Below are positions 35,501-50,500 of a stretch of DNA of 64,000 nt, one piece after another (the stretch's first letter is position 1; each line of letters begins with the position of its first letter). The position numbers and the translations under genes are program-made. The notes under the pieces are model-generated. The model was given only the letters and a program-made list of their open reading frames with translations, had not been told where the DNA came from and made no database searches. Location of the stretch: assembly GCF_964199755.1 (NCBI RefSeq), contig NC_133896.1, positions 82,799,815 through 82,863,814 of the forward strand, in the 5' to 3' direction. This DNA is from Larus michahellis (lineage: Eukaryota; Chordata; Aves; Charadriiformes; Laridae).

Positions 35501-38500
35501 TTGCTCCACTTTTTATAGTTATGGCTTTGTAACTTATTCTGGAATTTCAGTCACTAATCCTCAGTCAACACCTGGTCAGATCATTTCATGACCATGTGAA
35601 TTCTGCCTCCATTCCGGATAACTGAATTACTTGCCACGAGACAAACATGGGTTGCATAAATCCTGACTTATACTCACTTTATTGGGGAGGCAATTTTCAA
35701 CCTCGAAATCTGCTGAACTGGCGATGACTTCCCCATTGGGTGAAGTGGTATACACAAGGATCCGTGCCAGGGGAGCAATTGCCGTCTCAACAGGGAATGT
35801 CAACTGAAATGTCCCATAAACTAACAGAGAGAGAAAAAGGCTAAGCAACATACAAAATGTTCCAGTATATGCATTTTTCTTCCCCAGATAAAAAAGTCAA
35901 GTTCACTCATGCTGAACATTTTTTGTTAGCAGGGGCAGGAATACTGATATGTGTATGACTATGTCTATGACTGTTGCTGAAGACACCTGCATTCAAACAG
36001 TGATCATGTTATAGCAGAATGAGTTGAGTTTGCTGGGCCTCAACATATCTTCTAGATTCTCCCCAGTTAACATCTGGCATAATTTCTTGATGTTCCCAAC
36101 CCCTTTCTACCTCAAGCTCCAGGATCTTTTGCAGTCTACAAAAAATAGATGAGGGGAAAAAATATAGAAATAAGGGACTGTCGTAATGGGTGGCAGCAGT
36201 CAAGGTTGCAGAGGGGTTGAGAGAATAACTTTGCAAAGTTACTGCTAAGCAAGCATTTAGCTGGAACACCAAGCTATTGCTCCAACCACAGTGGAAAATG
36301 CCCTTCTGTGTTGAAAGACTGTTCCTAGCTGGGCCTGAGCATCATGTCACAATCTAGAGAAAGGTGACAGAACATATCTAGTTGTGATCCAGGGTGTTAG
36401 TTTAGTCACTTCTGCTAATGAGAATGCAGAACTTTCTATGAACATGCAGCACGCAAGATCTTTTACTTCCATATACTGTTTATACCTACTGCATTGTAAC
36501 TCCTTCTCATAGACCTCCAAAATGTCTGCATGGTCTCACTGTTGAAAGACTTTTAAAGATGTATCATAGCCAGCCTCAGTTACTGAAGTGTGTCATCCTT
36601 GGACATTTATATGAATAAAATTAAATGTATTGGTAAGAATATAGGTATGTGTGTGCTTGCATGCTTATAAGGGAGAAACAATACCCAAAAAGTGAAGAAA
36701 AGTGAGAGACAGAAAGAAAAGGAGGCAGGTTCTTCCTGCTCACTGTACATGTGAGTCTCACAACACTGGTAAGCATCCATAATCTGAATAGGGTAGAGTG
36801 ATCAGCAGAAAGTGTTGGTTTGAGGAAAAAGGGATCAAAATATTATGCATATTTTTCGTTGAATTTTCTAAAATTTTCTGGTCAAAAAAATAGCACCTGG
36901 CAGAACTCAGAGAAAACAAAACTAACCCAAGCCACTTCATTTAAAAAGATTTAATTTTGAAAATGCATCTCAATTCAAACATTGAATGTCTGAATTGAAA
37001 TATTTTTTGTACATCCCCCCTGCTCCCAAAATTATCATCAGAGGTGCTAAAAACGCATAGTTCTGCTCACCTTCTCCAGGATTCACAGTGAGATCATGGG
37101 TGTCTGCTAATACAATGCCTCCCTTGGCCATCACCTGTGTGACAGAGAAACCTTCCTGTAATTGTTGCTACCAGTGCTGAAGGGAAGGAGAAAGAACGTT
37201 CACTGGGTTAACTGCAGAGCGTACGAATAGCACTACCAACTACGAGCAAAACCAAGAAGATACTAAGCAAGTGACAGACTGGAATTTACTGTGTCTTTGA
37301 AGACAGAAATAGTCACTCCTAGGAGGACCAGTGTTTCCTCATTGGTCAGACCTGGCTTCCCTTTTATACGTATTGTATATATAGATCAGGTTCAAATGCA
37401 CTTTGCCTCCGAGCACACATATGTTTGGGGGTCATATGCACATTTCTAACAATTTGGAACAGACTGATGGTTGAAAGTTCTCCTCAGTTCACTCTCAGTT
37501 GCATTGCGAAATGGCCTGGAGAAAAATTTAATCAGGATTAGTTTCATAACTCACACAGAGTTGGAATAGAGGAGCACAGGCTGTAAATGAGAAGAGCTTG
37601 AATAAGATACCTGAAGTCAGGTAGTAAGCAACAGCCTGAATGCTAGCTGTAATTTCCTCATTTGCATAAAAAGTTTCCTAGTTTCCTTTTTTACAACCAA
37701 AAAGGCCTTTTATACAAGTACTTTTCATGTAGGATATCTATTCCATAGCACCATATTTTAATTTCAAGATGTGGGATCCAGGATCCACACCTGCAAAAAT
37801 AAGAGTTCCCACACTGTTTGGGTTACCTGCTATATGTATATATTTAAGACCAGCTTTCCCAAGCTACCGGCATAAACAGGAATCTTGTGCTTCAATTTAT
37901 TGTTAGCAGTCTTGAAAATAAGCACATGGACATCTCTACCACAAGTTTCTATTCTCTTTCTTGTAATCTCAAAGTCCCCCCGATGTTCTGTACAATCCGT
38001 CAGAACAGGAGTGTGTTCCACTGATTTCTTCTAGCTCTTCAAGGCTACTCTCATTTCTTCTGCTAGTGTTACCAAATGAGAAAGCCAGAAAAACAAATTT
38101 AAGGGAAAAGAAGTTCTATTTTAATATTCATCTGATTCTTCTTGTTCTCCCAAGCGAAATTGTGACATCATTGTTCAGTCACAGTTGAATTACTTTCTCT
38201 TCTCTGACCCCCAAAATGAACCAATTCATGGTTTTCAGTGCCAGCATGTTATAGTCTATTCCAGTTACTGTGGTATCCCAAACTTTCTATCATTGCCTGA
38301 TATATGATCTCAGCTCTAAGCTTATTGGGCTTTTCTGGTGCTGTAGCTAGAAGTGTTGCTTCAGTTTCAGTGGTTAGTTGACTACCAAAGGACAAAACTG
38401 AGTAGGGGACTGCTTTCCTCCTCATCATTCATCTTCTTGTTGTAGGATGCTGGTTTCTGAACTGTGACCATATATGAACCAGAATTTGGAATGTGGGAAA

Positions 38501-41500
38501 CTGGGAGTGGAGTATTATGAAATAAGAGTCTTGGATGGCTGCACGCAAGACAATGCTCCCTCCATCAACATTTTGTCTTCTTCTGTTCTTAATAAAATGT
38601 GTACACCCTACCCATGTCTGCATATAGAAGACAACATGAGAAACTTTACAGAAATGTGTTTAAATCCCACTGCCACAGGCCACACTTTCAGTTTCAAACT
38701 CTCTTTACCATTATTGACTACGGACTGACCATGCAGCAGTGCTGTGGTTGCTCGTCATGGAAAGTAGCTATACGTGCCACAGTGCTCTCTGTGGCTGTAG
38801 ATCAAAGTCACCACAAATAATTCTTACCAAATAATAAATGACAATTTTCTTCTGCTCTCCTATGGCCTCTGGTGTGAAGATATAGTGCACCTGGATCTCC
38901 GTGCGGGAGCCACAACTTAATGTCTCAGGCTTTGGCTCAATTTTGAGGAAACTATTACTTGGGGAGTAAAACCGACTTATTCTACGCATGCCATGCTCAT
39001 ATGAAGGTGTGATCCAGTCGCTGTCATAACAGTTCAGTTCAGGTTTATGATCAGCCTGATAAAGAAGAAGCAAAAGTTCACAGCTGACCAAAACCAGGTA
39101 ACAAGTCACATGAAAGTCCACAGAAAAACTCTGAGTATGTTCTATATTTCCCACTCTTAGAAGAAGGTAGTGAACATGCACAGGAGACACAGAGAAGAGG
39201 GGTGACCTGCCAAGAAACTTGCTTTATCTTCTGATTCGTGGAAAGACTGATAACCCTTGGGTAGATATTTGCCCTGCTGATCACAAAGACAGAAGCTTAC
39301 CCTAGTCCTTCTGCCCTGTCTTTGCCACTCACTCGGATTTCCAGGGAAACTTCCGTGAAGGTGGTAGTGTCTATGGAAAACCAGGATTGTCCCTGTTCAT
39401 CTGTAGTGTAATTCCCTTTGTATTTGTCTCCATCCACAGAAATCATGATGGTTTCATTGGCGATTGGAGCATCAGTGCCATCTACCAGCTTCACCTAACA
39501 GAGCAAAAACAAACTTCAGGTTTTAGACTAGAAACAGAAGACAAATCCCGAGTCTTAAAGCCTCTTCCTCCTTTTCCTCCTTGCCAGGCAGGACTTTTAT
39601 CATGGAGAAGAATAAATGACATGAATGTGGAAATGTGTGGGGTGCATCCTGAGTTGTATGAGGCAGCAACTGAGAAAATTCTCAGCAAAACAATCTGATT
39701 AGCCCAGGGAAATTATCTGTCAGAGCCCTAAGTTCCTCAGTAGGTTTTAATTCCCCTGGACAGCTTCATCTGGGACCTCCACAACATATCATCTGCGTCT
39801 TGGTTCAGGAACTCTATGTTCAGGCTTGTACCTTGCCCCAGTCCTCGACTAAAGCTACATTGGAGGTAGACCGACACCCAGCTCTTTCTCCGGCTGTTCC
39901 CATCTGGTTAACTGGACTTCCTTGGTTGAGCTCAGCCCTGACTCATCACCTCATGTTGTCTGGTGATTGCTGGACTATTGGTGGAACCTGTTACTGTCAC
40001 CAGCCCTGCTCTGCTCAGTCTGGTTGGGTACTGTGGGGCTGTGCCCTTGTTGATGAGGTCACTACACCTACCTATGTTGTGGTCACCCTTTGCACCTGGA
40101 TAACGTTCCCTTGTGGAATAGCCCACACTTGCTGCTCCCTGATGTTATTCTCATATGTCAGAACAAGGAGCCTTTGATTCTACACTGGGCTGACTGCCAG
40201 GAGGTTCAGGGCCACATGTTGTCAAAGTGCCCTCACTGACAGTAATTTGTCTGCCTGTGCAAAGGTGGACCATGCCATCTGCACATCACTATTGCATCTG
40301 ATGGGGCTGTGCACTTGTGAATTTGCTATGCCATTCATTGTCCAGGGTCTCAGAAATTCCCTACCCTCCCAAAGAGTGGGATCCCTGGTCTGTACTGAGA
40401 GTCCAGCAGGTCAAAGCTGATTTTGCTCATGATGGATGTGATTCCACAGGAGCCTGTTCCAATCATCTCTATTCCTGAGAGAGAGCACAGTAAAGAGGAG
40501 TTATTAATGAACGGAAGCATTTCTAGACATGTCACTCCACTTTCCTCATCTTTGCCACGTCGTCCTGTTATGGCCTGCCATCACTTTGCCATCTCCACAT
40601 GATACATACCTGTGCCATCTTCTGTGATCTTGCCTTGTACCTCAATGCTCATCTCATATCCCCGGCGCTGGAGCTGAAATATCTTGGTCCTTACTACACC
40701 AGAAACACACCCACGAGCATCTGCCTAAGCAGGGAATTGAGAGAAAATTGGAATTCTGTGAACAAATCAGGTGCCTTGTGGGACGGGAATAGATACCCCA
40801 AACCCAACATGCTTAAATTCTGTGACAAAATCCCAGCCTTATGTTCTAGGGCTGTCTCCAAGACCAGAACTTGTTTACAGCCTGTTTCGTAGCGTTTCAT
40901 CCACACATTTTCTGTGTTCTGTGCAGTACTTGACACTCAGTTCTCCAAGGCACGCATTGGTCCCTTGTTTTCTCCTCATCTTTGCTCTTTGCTCCCTGCC
41001 AGTCCCTCCCACAGTCACAAAATTCTTTCACAGATTCTTTTCTCAGTTTGGGGGTCAATAGCAGGGACCTCACAGCTGCTAACAGGAGATTCGTCACTAG
41101 TTTCAATGGGGGTCAGGATTTCAGCTGTGGTGTTTTCTTCATCAGTTCTGTTTCCAGTTTAATGACCCACCTCTTAAGAATGCCTTCTTCTGAGAACATC
41201 TGCATTTCTCCAGACAGAGGGCTACCTCTGATGTCCTACTGTCTCCCAACAGTCACAGATTTGACCTCCTTTAGGCAACATTGCCCATTACCCATAAGAA
41301 AGACCCTACATTTTAATCTTGGGACTCACCTGCCTTGTGAATTCTTCACACACAGCTTTTGCTTCTTTTCCGTAGCAATTTGAAGAAGAATGGGAAAATT
41401 GCCGGCACACTTGGACATTCACCAAACCAGGAACAGGTTTCCCATAGGTGTAGCTATAACCACAAAGTGTTAAACAATATATTAGATGATGAGACAATCA

Positions 41501-44500
41501 GTCAGAGAGTCACAATCAGATACAGCTCCTTAAAGACCTCTGTGGGTGACTTTCTAATATTTCTTCTTAAAGGCTGAGTAATCTGCTATTTTAATGATTC
41601 TAGTGATTACGTTTCCATCATTTCCATAGTGAGATTTTTCCATCATCCATTAGAATCTCTTCTAGGTGGGAGGTCTCTGCAGGAATGCACTAAAAGGTCG
41701 TCCGTAGAAAATTATGTCAGACGGGTGTATCCTTGTCTTACAAACTCCCGAGGGTTCAGTGAAGAAGTTGAAAGGCAACCAGGGGTTCAGGAGGAGAAAT
41801 TTATGAGTTAAAAATGAGAACACTGGGTTTGCACCACCTGTTTAAGTGATGTCTGATCTGACATCTGTCAGTATTTGATGATGGTTCAAGATTGGCAGAA
41901 AAGCTCTAACTGAAGAAATGTAAAGACAGAAAGAGAAAATACACAGTAAACCGGGAGGAGAGAGCTGCAGGTTAGTTTGGCATCATCTTCTAAGGAACAT
42001 AGAGAAGACCCTTCACTTTCACTTTTCAGGCCAAGAAGCAGGCTCAGGTTTGATAGGGTGGAACAAGCCTGCACTAGATGTCTGGGAAAAATATGAAAAG
42101 CCTTCCCCAAGTTTCTTTCAGCCCTCAGCAGAAAGGAGGAGTGAAGAATGAGCGAGAGAGATTTACTCCAGCTCTGTGACTCACAGACCACAGACGGACA
42201 CTGGAAGCTCCATGTCCTTAATAGTGATCATCTTGGGCAGCTTCACCAGGACCTCGTACTTGGGCAGCACTAGATGGGAGAGAGAAAAGTCTGATATGAG
42301 AAGAGGTGAAGGAGAGTGGTGTACCACACAGCAAGCCAAACACAGAGCCAGAATCATCTTAATACTAACCATCACCTCTCTGTGGTCTGCAGTACAGCTC
42401 TGTCACCCCCTCCCTAGATTTTCTCAGCCTTCACCACCGTTTTGGGTTAAATGGGAATTTACGGAGGGTTGTAGCCCTTACCTTCCCCCATTTGCAGCAC
42501 ATGCTTATGCAATCCCATATGCCCATTCAGAAGGACACACTGGCCCTGCGTGTTGTGTTCTGTCTTTCACAATACATAATTTGCAGCTAGGACTTGGAAT
42601 AGCACGTTCACCACCTGTGTCATTTACCACATTGAAACAGCTCGAATCATTGATTCTCTCTGCCTGTTTCTTAATGCTCTGGAGATACGAAGCTGATGTT
42701 AAGCTCACTAATATGTAGCACGTGAAACTTTATTGCATATCCAGACAGTTCTAGGGAATCTAGCCACAGATTCTTGGGTCTATATTTTCAAGTGGACAAG
42801 GCAGCCACAAGGTCTGATACAAAGAGCAGCAAGTAAAAGACATATTTTACTCCTACGTTACATCCCTTTTCTCCTATTGCACCCTGCAACCCTAAGCTCC
42901 CAACTACTCAAGTCCAGGGCCGGACTGAAGCATGTAATGGCCTGCTTCCAGGCAGTGCACCTGAGGATTTTTTCACAGTGCGAGGAAATAAGAGCAGGGA
43001 GGGTGCACACCCAGACCCAGGAACTGGAAAGCATCCCCAAGTTACACAGTTTAGACATACATTTGCCTCTAGGATGGGAGGCAAATTTTCAACCCCAGGC
43101 CTCAAAAGGCTGTAGGAGAATTAGCAACAGGGGAGATCCATGGGAATATGACTAAAGAACAAATAAAAGAAAAATTAGTTTAGTGTGAGGCTAAGAAAGG
43201 AACATGCATCTGTGATTTTGGGGGGCGTTCAGAATGATCTTGTGGGAGGAGGCACAGCCCATCTGTCACCATGGCAGGCTGAAGCCTATAACCTGGTTTG
43301 TGATCTAATTATTCACCATGTTCATACTAACCACCATGCCTGACTTTGTAACAAATAAACCTGCTCCCCTGGACTCCAGTGACAATCTTCTTTGTGTCTG
43401 CATCCTGCTTGTTCCGGAAACGGCAGGTTCTGAGCAATGCGCTGGGTCATTTGGGCTCCACGTACAGCTGGGGGAAGCCTGGGAGCGCGGAGCGCAGGCC
43501 AAGCAGCCTCCTCAAACACCCGCAGCTGAGCCAGAGTCTACCTGTCTACAAACATCTGAGAAGTTTTATTACAGAACTGGGGGTTAGAGTGCTCCCTGGG
43601 GCAGCACATTTCTCCTTCCTCGGTCTCTACTACCAGACTGTTTGCATCTGCTTGTAACAGTTGTGGAGTGTTCCTCTTCAAACTAAATTTTCTACCAAAC
43701 ATATATTCTAAGCTTTTGCAGAAACAAGGAAGAAGAGGAAAGAGAGGACTACAAGTGGAGAAATGGAACTGATGATGAGAGGCGCAAAACGGTCACCAAA
43801 ATACTGTCATCTTTTGCTCTGTATCTAGTGCTACTGGGAACAAGCTCCTGGACCGAAAAGCAACCCAAATGAAGTCAGCTGAAATCGGTGCCACAAGCCA
43901 TACACAGGAAGCCTGTCAGACCGTGTACTCCCAAAAACATTGTGGGCAAATACAAGCTCAGGCACGTTGAGAGATGCTGTAAAGTAAGCAACCACCTCTG
44001 ATATGCAGCACCTTCTGGGTCAGCCCCTCTGAACCCCGTTGCCTATGTATTCAGTCCCTCCCTTCCCCATGCCATTCCCAGGAAATCCCAAATCAAGAGG
44101 TCACAGTAAAAGGCATTGCCGTCAGCCCCCACTTGCAGCCCATACCTCCTCTCCTTACCGTATTCCTCCACGCTGAACGAGTGCTCCACATGGGATGAGT
44201 AGCTCTTCTGCACGACTATTTTGTAGGAGCCTTGGATGGGTTCTGAAGTGAGGGGGAAGGAGAGCTGCGTAAAGCCTGTCTCTAGTTCCACCCCTTGCCA
44301 TTGGTACACACGGTTCCTCTGGGGGTCCTGCAGGTAAGGAATAGCTCAACGTCACAAGACAGAACAGGAGGCTCCCAGGGACAGAGCAGTGGAGGGCCCA
44401 GTAGATATATATATCCCATCTGGGAAATGCCTAGCTGTAGTTATTCAATAATCTGTGAGGATCTGTGGGTGCTTACCTGTCAATTCTGCATAACTAGCAT

Positions 44501-47500
44501 GCAAGAAAGCTTTTTAACCCTGGAGGTCCTCTGCCGTCCCTCCCTCAGCTCTACCTGCATGCTTATGAAGGATGGGGCCAGGAAGCTAGGAAAGACAGAC
44601 TGGCAAGGTAACAAGACAAAGAGATGAAAAGCAGGAGTAAGTGGAACAGGGGAAGAAAGGAGGGAAATTTCAGTCTCCTTCACTTGCCATACAGCCTGCT
44701 AAAATTTTTTTTTTCCATGCCTGGAATAGAGACTGTCTGAGTACCAGCGCATAATCTGCTGAGGAATGACACATCTAATCTACCTATGGGACTGAGAAAT
44801 GTACATGTGCAAGAGTCCAAAGCTTGTGGTAGGGCAGGGGAGTGGAGACAGGAACAGAGGAAAGTATATCCCATATATGTACATCCAGCTGAGACCTCTC
44901 CCATCTTGTCTCTCCTCACTCCTAATGCTGGAGCTGAAATCTCATCGCTACTACGGCTAAGTATTGCTCATTATGAACGGACTAGCGACAGTCTGTGCCC
45001 CAAATTCTTCAGCTTAGCCCCACATTTCTTGTAGAACTCACTGAATCATTGCAGTGGTGCTGCATAGTTTGATGCACCCTCCCCAGGCTCCTCAGCAGGA
45101 TGGTTAATGTTTACAGTCTTTGATTTTCTTCCTGCGCTTTGCATTGTACCTTGGCTGTCACCAAAAGTCTATTTACTCTAGATAGGTATGTGACTCAAGG
45201 TATGTGACTGTATGCATTTACTTCACTGAGATTTTATCTCAGGGCTTAGGGAAAAGGGGATGTGAATGACATGCCCCAGTTGGCGGTAACCAGTCAGAGG
45301 CAGAAGAGCAGGCCTTCTTCCCAGGAAGCACCCCGAGAGGAAGGCACAGTCAGTAAAACACATGCCATGGCTATGACCAAATCCTCTTCATCATTGTACT
45401 TCAGTCCTGCTGAAAAGCTCACCACTTATTGTGAGAGACACCACTGGGCTTCCTTGGAGGAGGAATTCAAGGAAATGTTTGCAGCTGGGCTTGTGAACTC
45501 ATCATTTCTGTGATGTATTTGTAGGTAAGACCTGAAAGTCAGATTGTTTGGTTTTCCTCAGAAAGTTTTTTTTTTTTTTAAATGACAGAAGCGATAGGTC
45601 AGAACAAGAACTGAGAAATAGTAGGCTCATACTAACTTCTGCCTTTTGGCTGACTATAATGAATTAGGGATGTTAAGGGTGTGGACTGATGAACATTTAT
45701 TTCCTTAGCACTGCTGACTTTAAGCTGCAGCCTTTCTTCACTCCTGTCACCCTTTCCTTTGGGACAGTCCAAATTTCATGCAAGCATGTGGTAAACTACA
45801 CTGAAGGATCAGATCTGGCCAAAAAAAATACCCTAGAGAAAAATGGTGAATTTGCTGCCAGATGAGTTTCCCAGTCTACCAGACTGCCTTGTAGACACCT
45901 GTGAAAGCCAAACAAAGGGCAGTGCTGGACCGAGAATGAGCACTGAGGAAGGCAGAGGTGATGGTGGGGATGGGGGACAAGGCCTACATAAACTGGCTTA
46001 AACAACATGGACCAATACCATGCCTCACAGGCTGGATCTGAAGATGGAAGATGGCCTGCCCAGCGATTTCAAATTGAAGCCTTTCATGGTACTGACACAA
46101 AAAAGGTTATGAAATTATTCAGCTTGTTAGGCAAAGGCATATGGGATTTCTGGAGGCAGTGGGTAGGATTTAATTCTTCTTTTTCCTTTAATGAAATTCC
46201 TGAAATTCCTCAGTCAAATATCATCTCATTGAAGGGGAAGGGACATGTTCTACAATCCCCTGGGAGAGCCTCAACAGAAGGTAGTTCTGAGATGTTCTCC
46301 TCCACCTGCTATCCCACACCACACACTCTCTTACTCTTCTTTCTCCAAATATTCACAGATTGTCAGTGGCCCACCAGCCCTGCAGGTCTGTTCTGGAAAT
46401 TACCTGAGGGGAAGAGAGAGTGACAGCACTCTGACAGGAGGGTAGAAAAGAGGAGTGTAGCCCATTTCTGGCCCACCTTCTGCCTCCCCTGTTGTGACAA
46501 CACTCCCAGCTCTAGAGAATGAAGACTGCAACCCCAAGCAGCAAGGAGCAATGCCAGGACTGACTACATAGCATCCATAATAATGCAAACCAACTTAAGA
46601 TCTGTGCACACTAATATCAGCATTGTTTGTGCTGCTATCAGGGTCCATCACCAGGTCCTTCCCATCAGTTTCCTACTAGAAGATGTCCCAGATACTAATT
46701 GTAAGTTCTGGTTTCTCAGCTGAAAAAGTGTGTATTTGGATCATTGACAGAAACATCCTTCCTATTCACTTCTGTCTATCACTGAAATTCAACTGTTTAA
46801 AAAAAAAACAACAAACAACCAGACAAAAGGGCATGCTTGGGAAGATAGGGGATGTCTACTTGCATAATTTTATGTCTTTAGTTTTGCTACTTTAATGCAG
46901 TTCTATGGTTTCAGCCAAACTTGGCAGACAGAAAATCTTAGTTCTGCTTGGGAAGAGGAATAAGCCATTCTGATATGACCTCTAGGCAAGTGTAATCCTG
47001 TTCACAGCATGGCTTGCACTGATTGACTATTTTGGTGCTACGTCACATTCCCCAACCAAAGAACCATTGTCGGAATTTATTTTGATGCTCAACTACTCAG
47101 TATTCCTTTACACAAAGGAAAAAGGTCATGTGCCCATGTTTTTCCCTTCCATCTCCGTCTGAAAACAACACTCCTGGAGACTACTGTCTCTGTGCCTGCA
47201 CATTCTGCTGAAATAATGTACATGTAGTTAACCACTCACCTGAACATAGATAAGTGGAAACTGTAGGGAAAGAACAAAGGAAAATCAGAGTTAGAAATAC
47301 GGGCCACGTATGGACAGAAGTAATTTCCAGATTTAGACTGAGGGGCAGAAAAACAACCTTCTAAGAAGTCCTTTGGGTTCTCCCTTTTCTGTGCTTGCTC
47401 TGTTTCCATAGTAGAGACCAAACTGTCTGTCTTACCACGGTATGAAAATGTGATGAAGTAAGAGTTTTCAAAGAACTCATCTCAATGAGAAACTGAGTGC

Positions 47501-50500
47501 CAAATAATCTAAAAGGTGGACTTACACTCATGACCAGTTCCTTAAAACCGAGTCCTTGTCATGCTGCTCTCTCTGCCTCTAAGCATGCGGTTGCAGCTGT
47601 TTCCAGAAACATCTGCACATCTGTCACTTTCGATGGAAACTTGTCCCACCCATTTTTTCAGTAATGACATCTCTGTCTATGTGCTTAGCCACATACATTC
47701 CTTTGCAAATCTGGTTTTAAACACCTATATCCCTTTGAAAAAGGGGGATGGGTTTCTCAGTCAATAGAGACAGATGGAGTGTGTCTCAGAGTAGGCGACG
47801 GAAAGGGTCAGGGATGGTGTGAGCAAGAAAGGATCATATGCTTTAAAGTCTGTCTTCAGTGTTTCTGAATGACAACAGTAATAGTGTTAATTGGGAATTA
47901 AGCCTCCTGTTTAACAAAGAATTATGGCTCTACCTTCTCATTCAGCGGGTAGAAGTCTTCGTCCAGAGAAACGATCCGAAACAGAACTGAAGGGTGTAAC
48001 GGAAAAGAAGGAAATTCCACTGTTAAATTTGTAGCCATTACCAGGAAATGTCAGTGTTTCCATAATTTATAACTCAGACTCATTCCACGGATCAACAGGC
48101 TGTGAACTGAGATCTCTAAGTTATGGAAGCAATTACTTCAGCTCTTTCTCTTGCAGATGGCGAGAGGCAGATAAATTTAGAAGGATAATCAGGTCTTGGC
48201 TGAACTGAATTGTCCCTTGGGAGTGCCAGTCCTGCTTTGTTGATTCAGGTGCAGCCAAGGGAGATTATGCTTTGAAGTCATCCCAGATTCATGTCTCTAG
48301 TTGAGTAGAATGAATCTGAGCCTGTGCTTGGAGGATGGAGAATAGGAATGATGAAGGTACCACATGCCCTAGATCTCAGCTGACAGAAATAAGATTTACT
48401 GAGCACTTTAACTCCTCCCATGAAGAAGTCCGAAAAGCCTAATAAAAGTATGGGGCCTCTAGGGAATGAAGACTATAAGATTTTCTGCTGTCAGAGTCAA
48501 CACCAACCGAATTCCCTGTACCTGTCTGTCCGGGCTTGTAGATAGGTTTGTCTGTCTGGACGAAGACTAGGCTTTCAGAATTCTGGACCAGCACTGACTT
48601 GCGGCTTCTGAACTCCAGTGTCGCCCCCTTCACCATCACAGTGAGAAATGCCACGGATGTGCTATTGGATTTTGGAAGCTAAGGAAAACAAAGAGGATAA
48701 CTGCTTTACTGATTGACCCTGTTGCACTAAACCTTTGAAGGATGGAGTATTAGCTAGGTCCAAAAGTTCCCTAAAAGGACACCAAAGACTCAGTGCTGGA
48801 AGGAAAAAACATGATTTTCTAATATGAACTTGGAGGGATTGTCTCCTCTGTCTCAAGAAAATCTTCTTTTTCCTTCAGGAATTGTTGCAATGATAGATCT
48901 TCTCCATTTCCTTGAGGTTTTTTCATGCCTCCTTTTCTTCCAATACTGAAAGTCTTTTCCCTTCCTTTATTAATACACTTTCCTTAGAGAAATATGGAAT
49001 CTGATCTTGTTCCATCCTATGATATATCAAAATGGAAATCAACCCAGATTCATTATTTAGGGGGTGGGACCAGTTGCTTACATTACTCATCAATGAGCCT
49101 TCTGCAGGAAACAATCATGAATAAGCTCCAGAAGGAGATAAATGACCTCATGGACCTCACTGTCTTTAACCGTTCCCCAGCTTCTATACTTCTCGTTCTA
49201 CTTCCCTATTTTTCCTCTGAGATCAAACAAACATGCGGCGTGTTCTGCTTTAAAGTCGGTCAAAATTCTAGGATGGAGGATCCCAGAAGAGTTCGCTAAT
49301 CCTTGCATGCACAGAAATACCATGTGGGACACAGAATTGGTAATGGTGGGAAATCATTCCTCATGAGGCTACCACAGTCAATTTTCTACATCAAATTCAT
49401 TTTTTTGTTTGGCTTAGCTTAGAAGTCTCTGATTGTCTTATGTGTCTTATTTCTCATTTCTGGACTGTTTAGATCTACTATCCCACATCAATAAACACAA
49501 GGGATGAGCCCACATGGATGAGGTACTCACAGAGAAAGGGATGCAGGTGAACACGTCCTTCTCCGACACCACGTCATCAATCAAGCTCCTGTTTTCCCCT
49601 TGATACTCGAGTGTGGCGCTCAGTGTCACAGACTCATTCAGGTGGGTCAGCTGAACACAGACTTTCTCAGAAGAATCAGTGTGTATCAGAAAGGGCAGTA
49701 GCACCATATACTGCCTTAGGAAGAGAGGGAAGCAAGGATCAGGAGGATCAGAATTGTGAAACGGTTTTAAGGAAACAGTATTAAGTGAAAGTAAATTAAC
49801 AAATCAGCATGCATAATCCATTACTGTCCCTGGGCATTGCAGTGCACATACACATGAGCATTCATTTTATTTTGGGTTTATACATATTAAATTGCCTAAC
49901 TAATTAGCCTAAAAGCAGGAAAATGCTTGCTGTAGAAGGAACAATTTCTATGCTAATAGAGAGTCCTTTACAAAGGATGTGTTGTTCAGCTTCACAGCAG
50001 GGAGTAAGGACGGTGTGAAAGGTTCCAGGCTGTTAATTGATTTTTGTATATCCCACAATCTCCTATTGAGACTCAATGGCATTAGCTAAAAAAGGTTGAA
50101 AATTCAGCAGTTTTAGGGTTGAAAAAACCACCCACTTGTCTGGCGGCTCCTGTCTTTGCCTATCCAGGTTTTCAAATCCTTCTCACGCTGAGCAAAAATG
50201 TGAGTGCTTGCAGTTTGGGATCTTATTAAGATGAGTACACAAAGGATTTCAGAGAGTAGTGGTTTACTGCAACACAAGTGTACTTGCATCTTCAAAGGGC
50301 TTTTGACAAAGGTCCCTCACAAAAGACCCTTAAACTAAGCTGCCATCTAATTAAAGGGATCATTTTACTAATTTTTTACTAATAAATGAAATTATTAATT
50401 CTGACCTGGTTTAATTGTTTAAAAGATAGGACACAAAGGTTAAGAACCAGTGAAAATCTCCGGAGTCTGTGTTGCGACCCCTGTTGTTCAGTACATTTCT

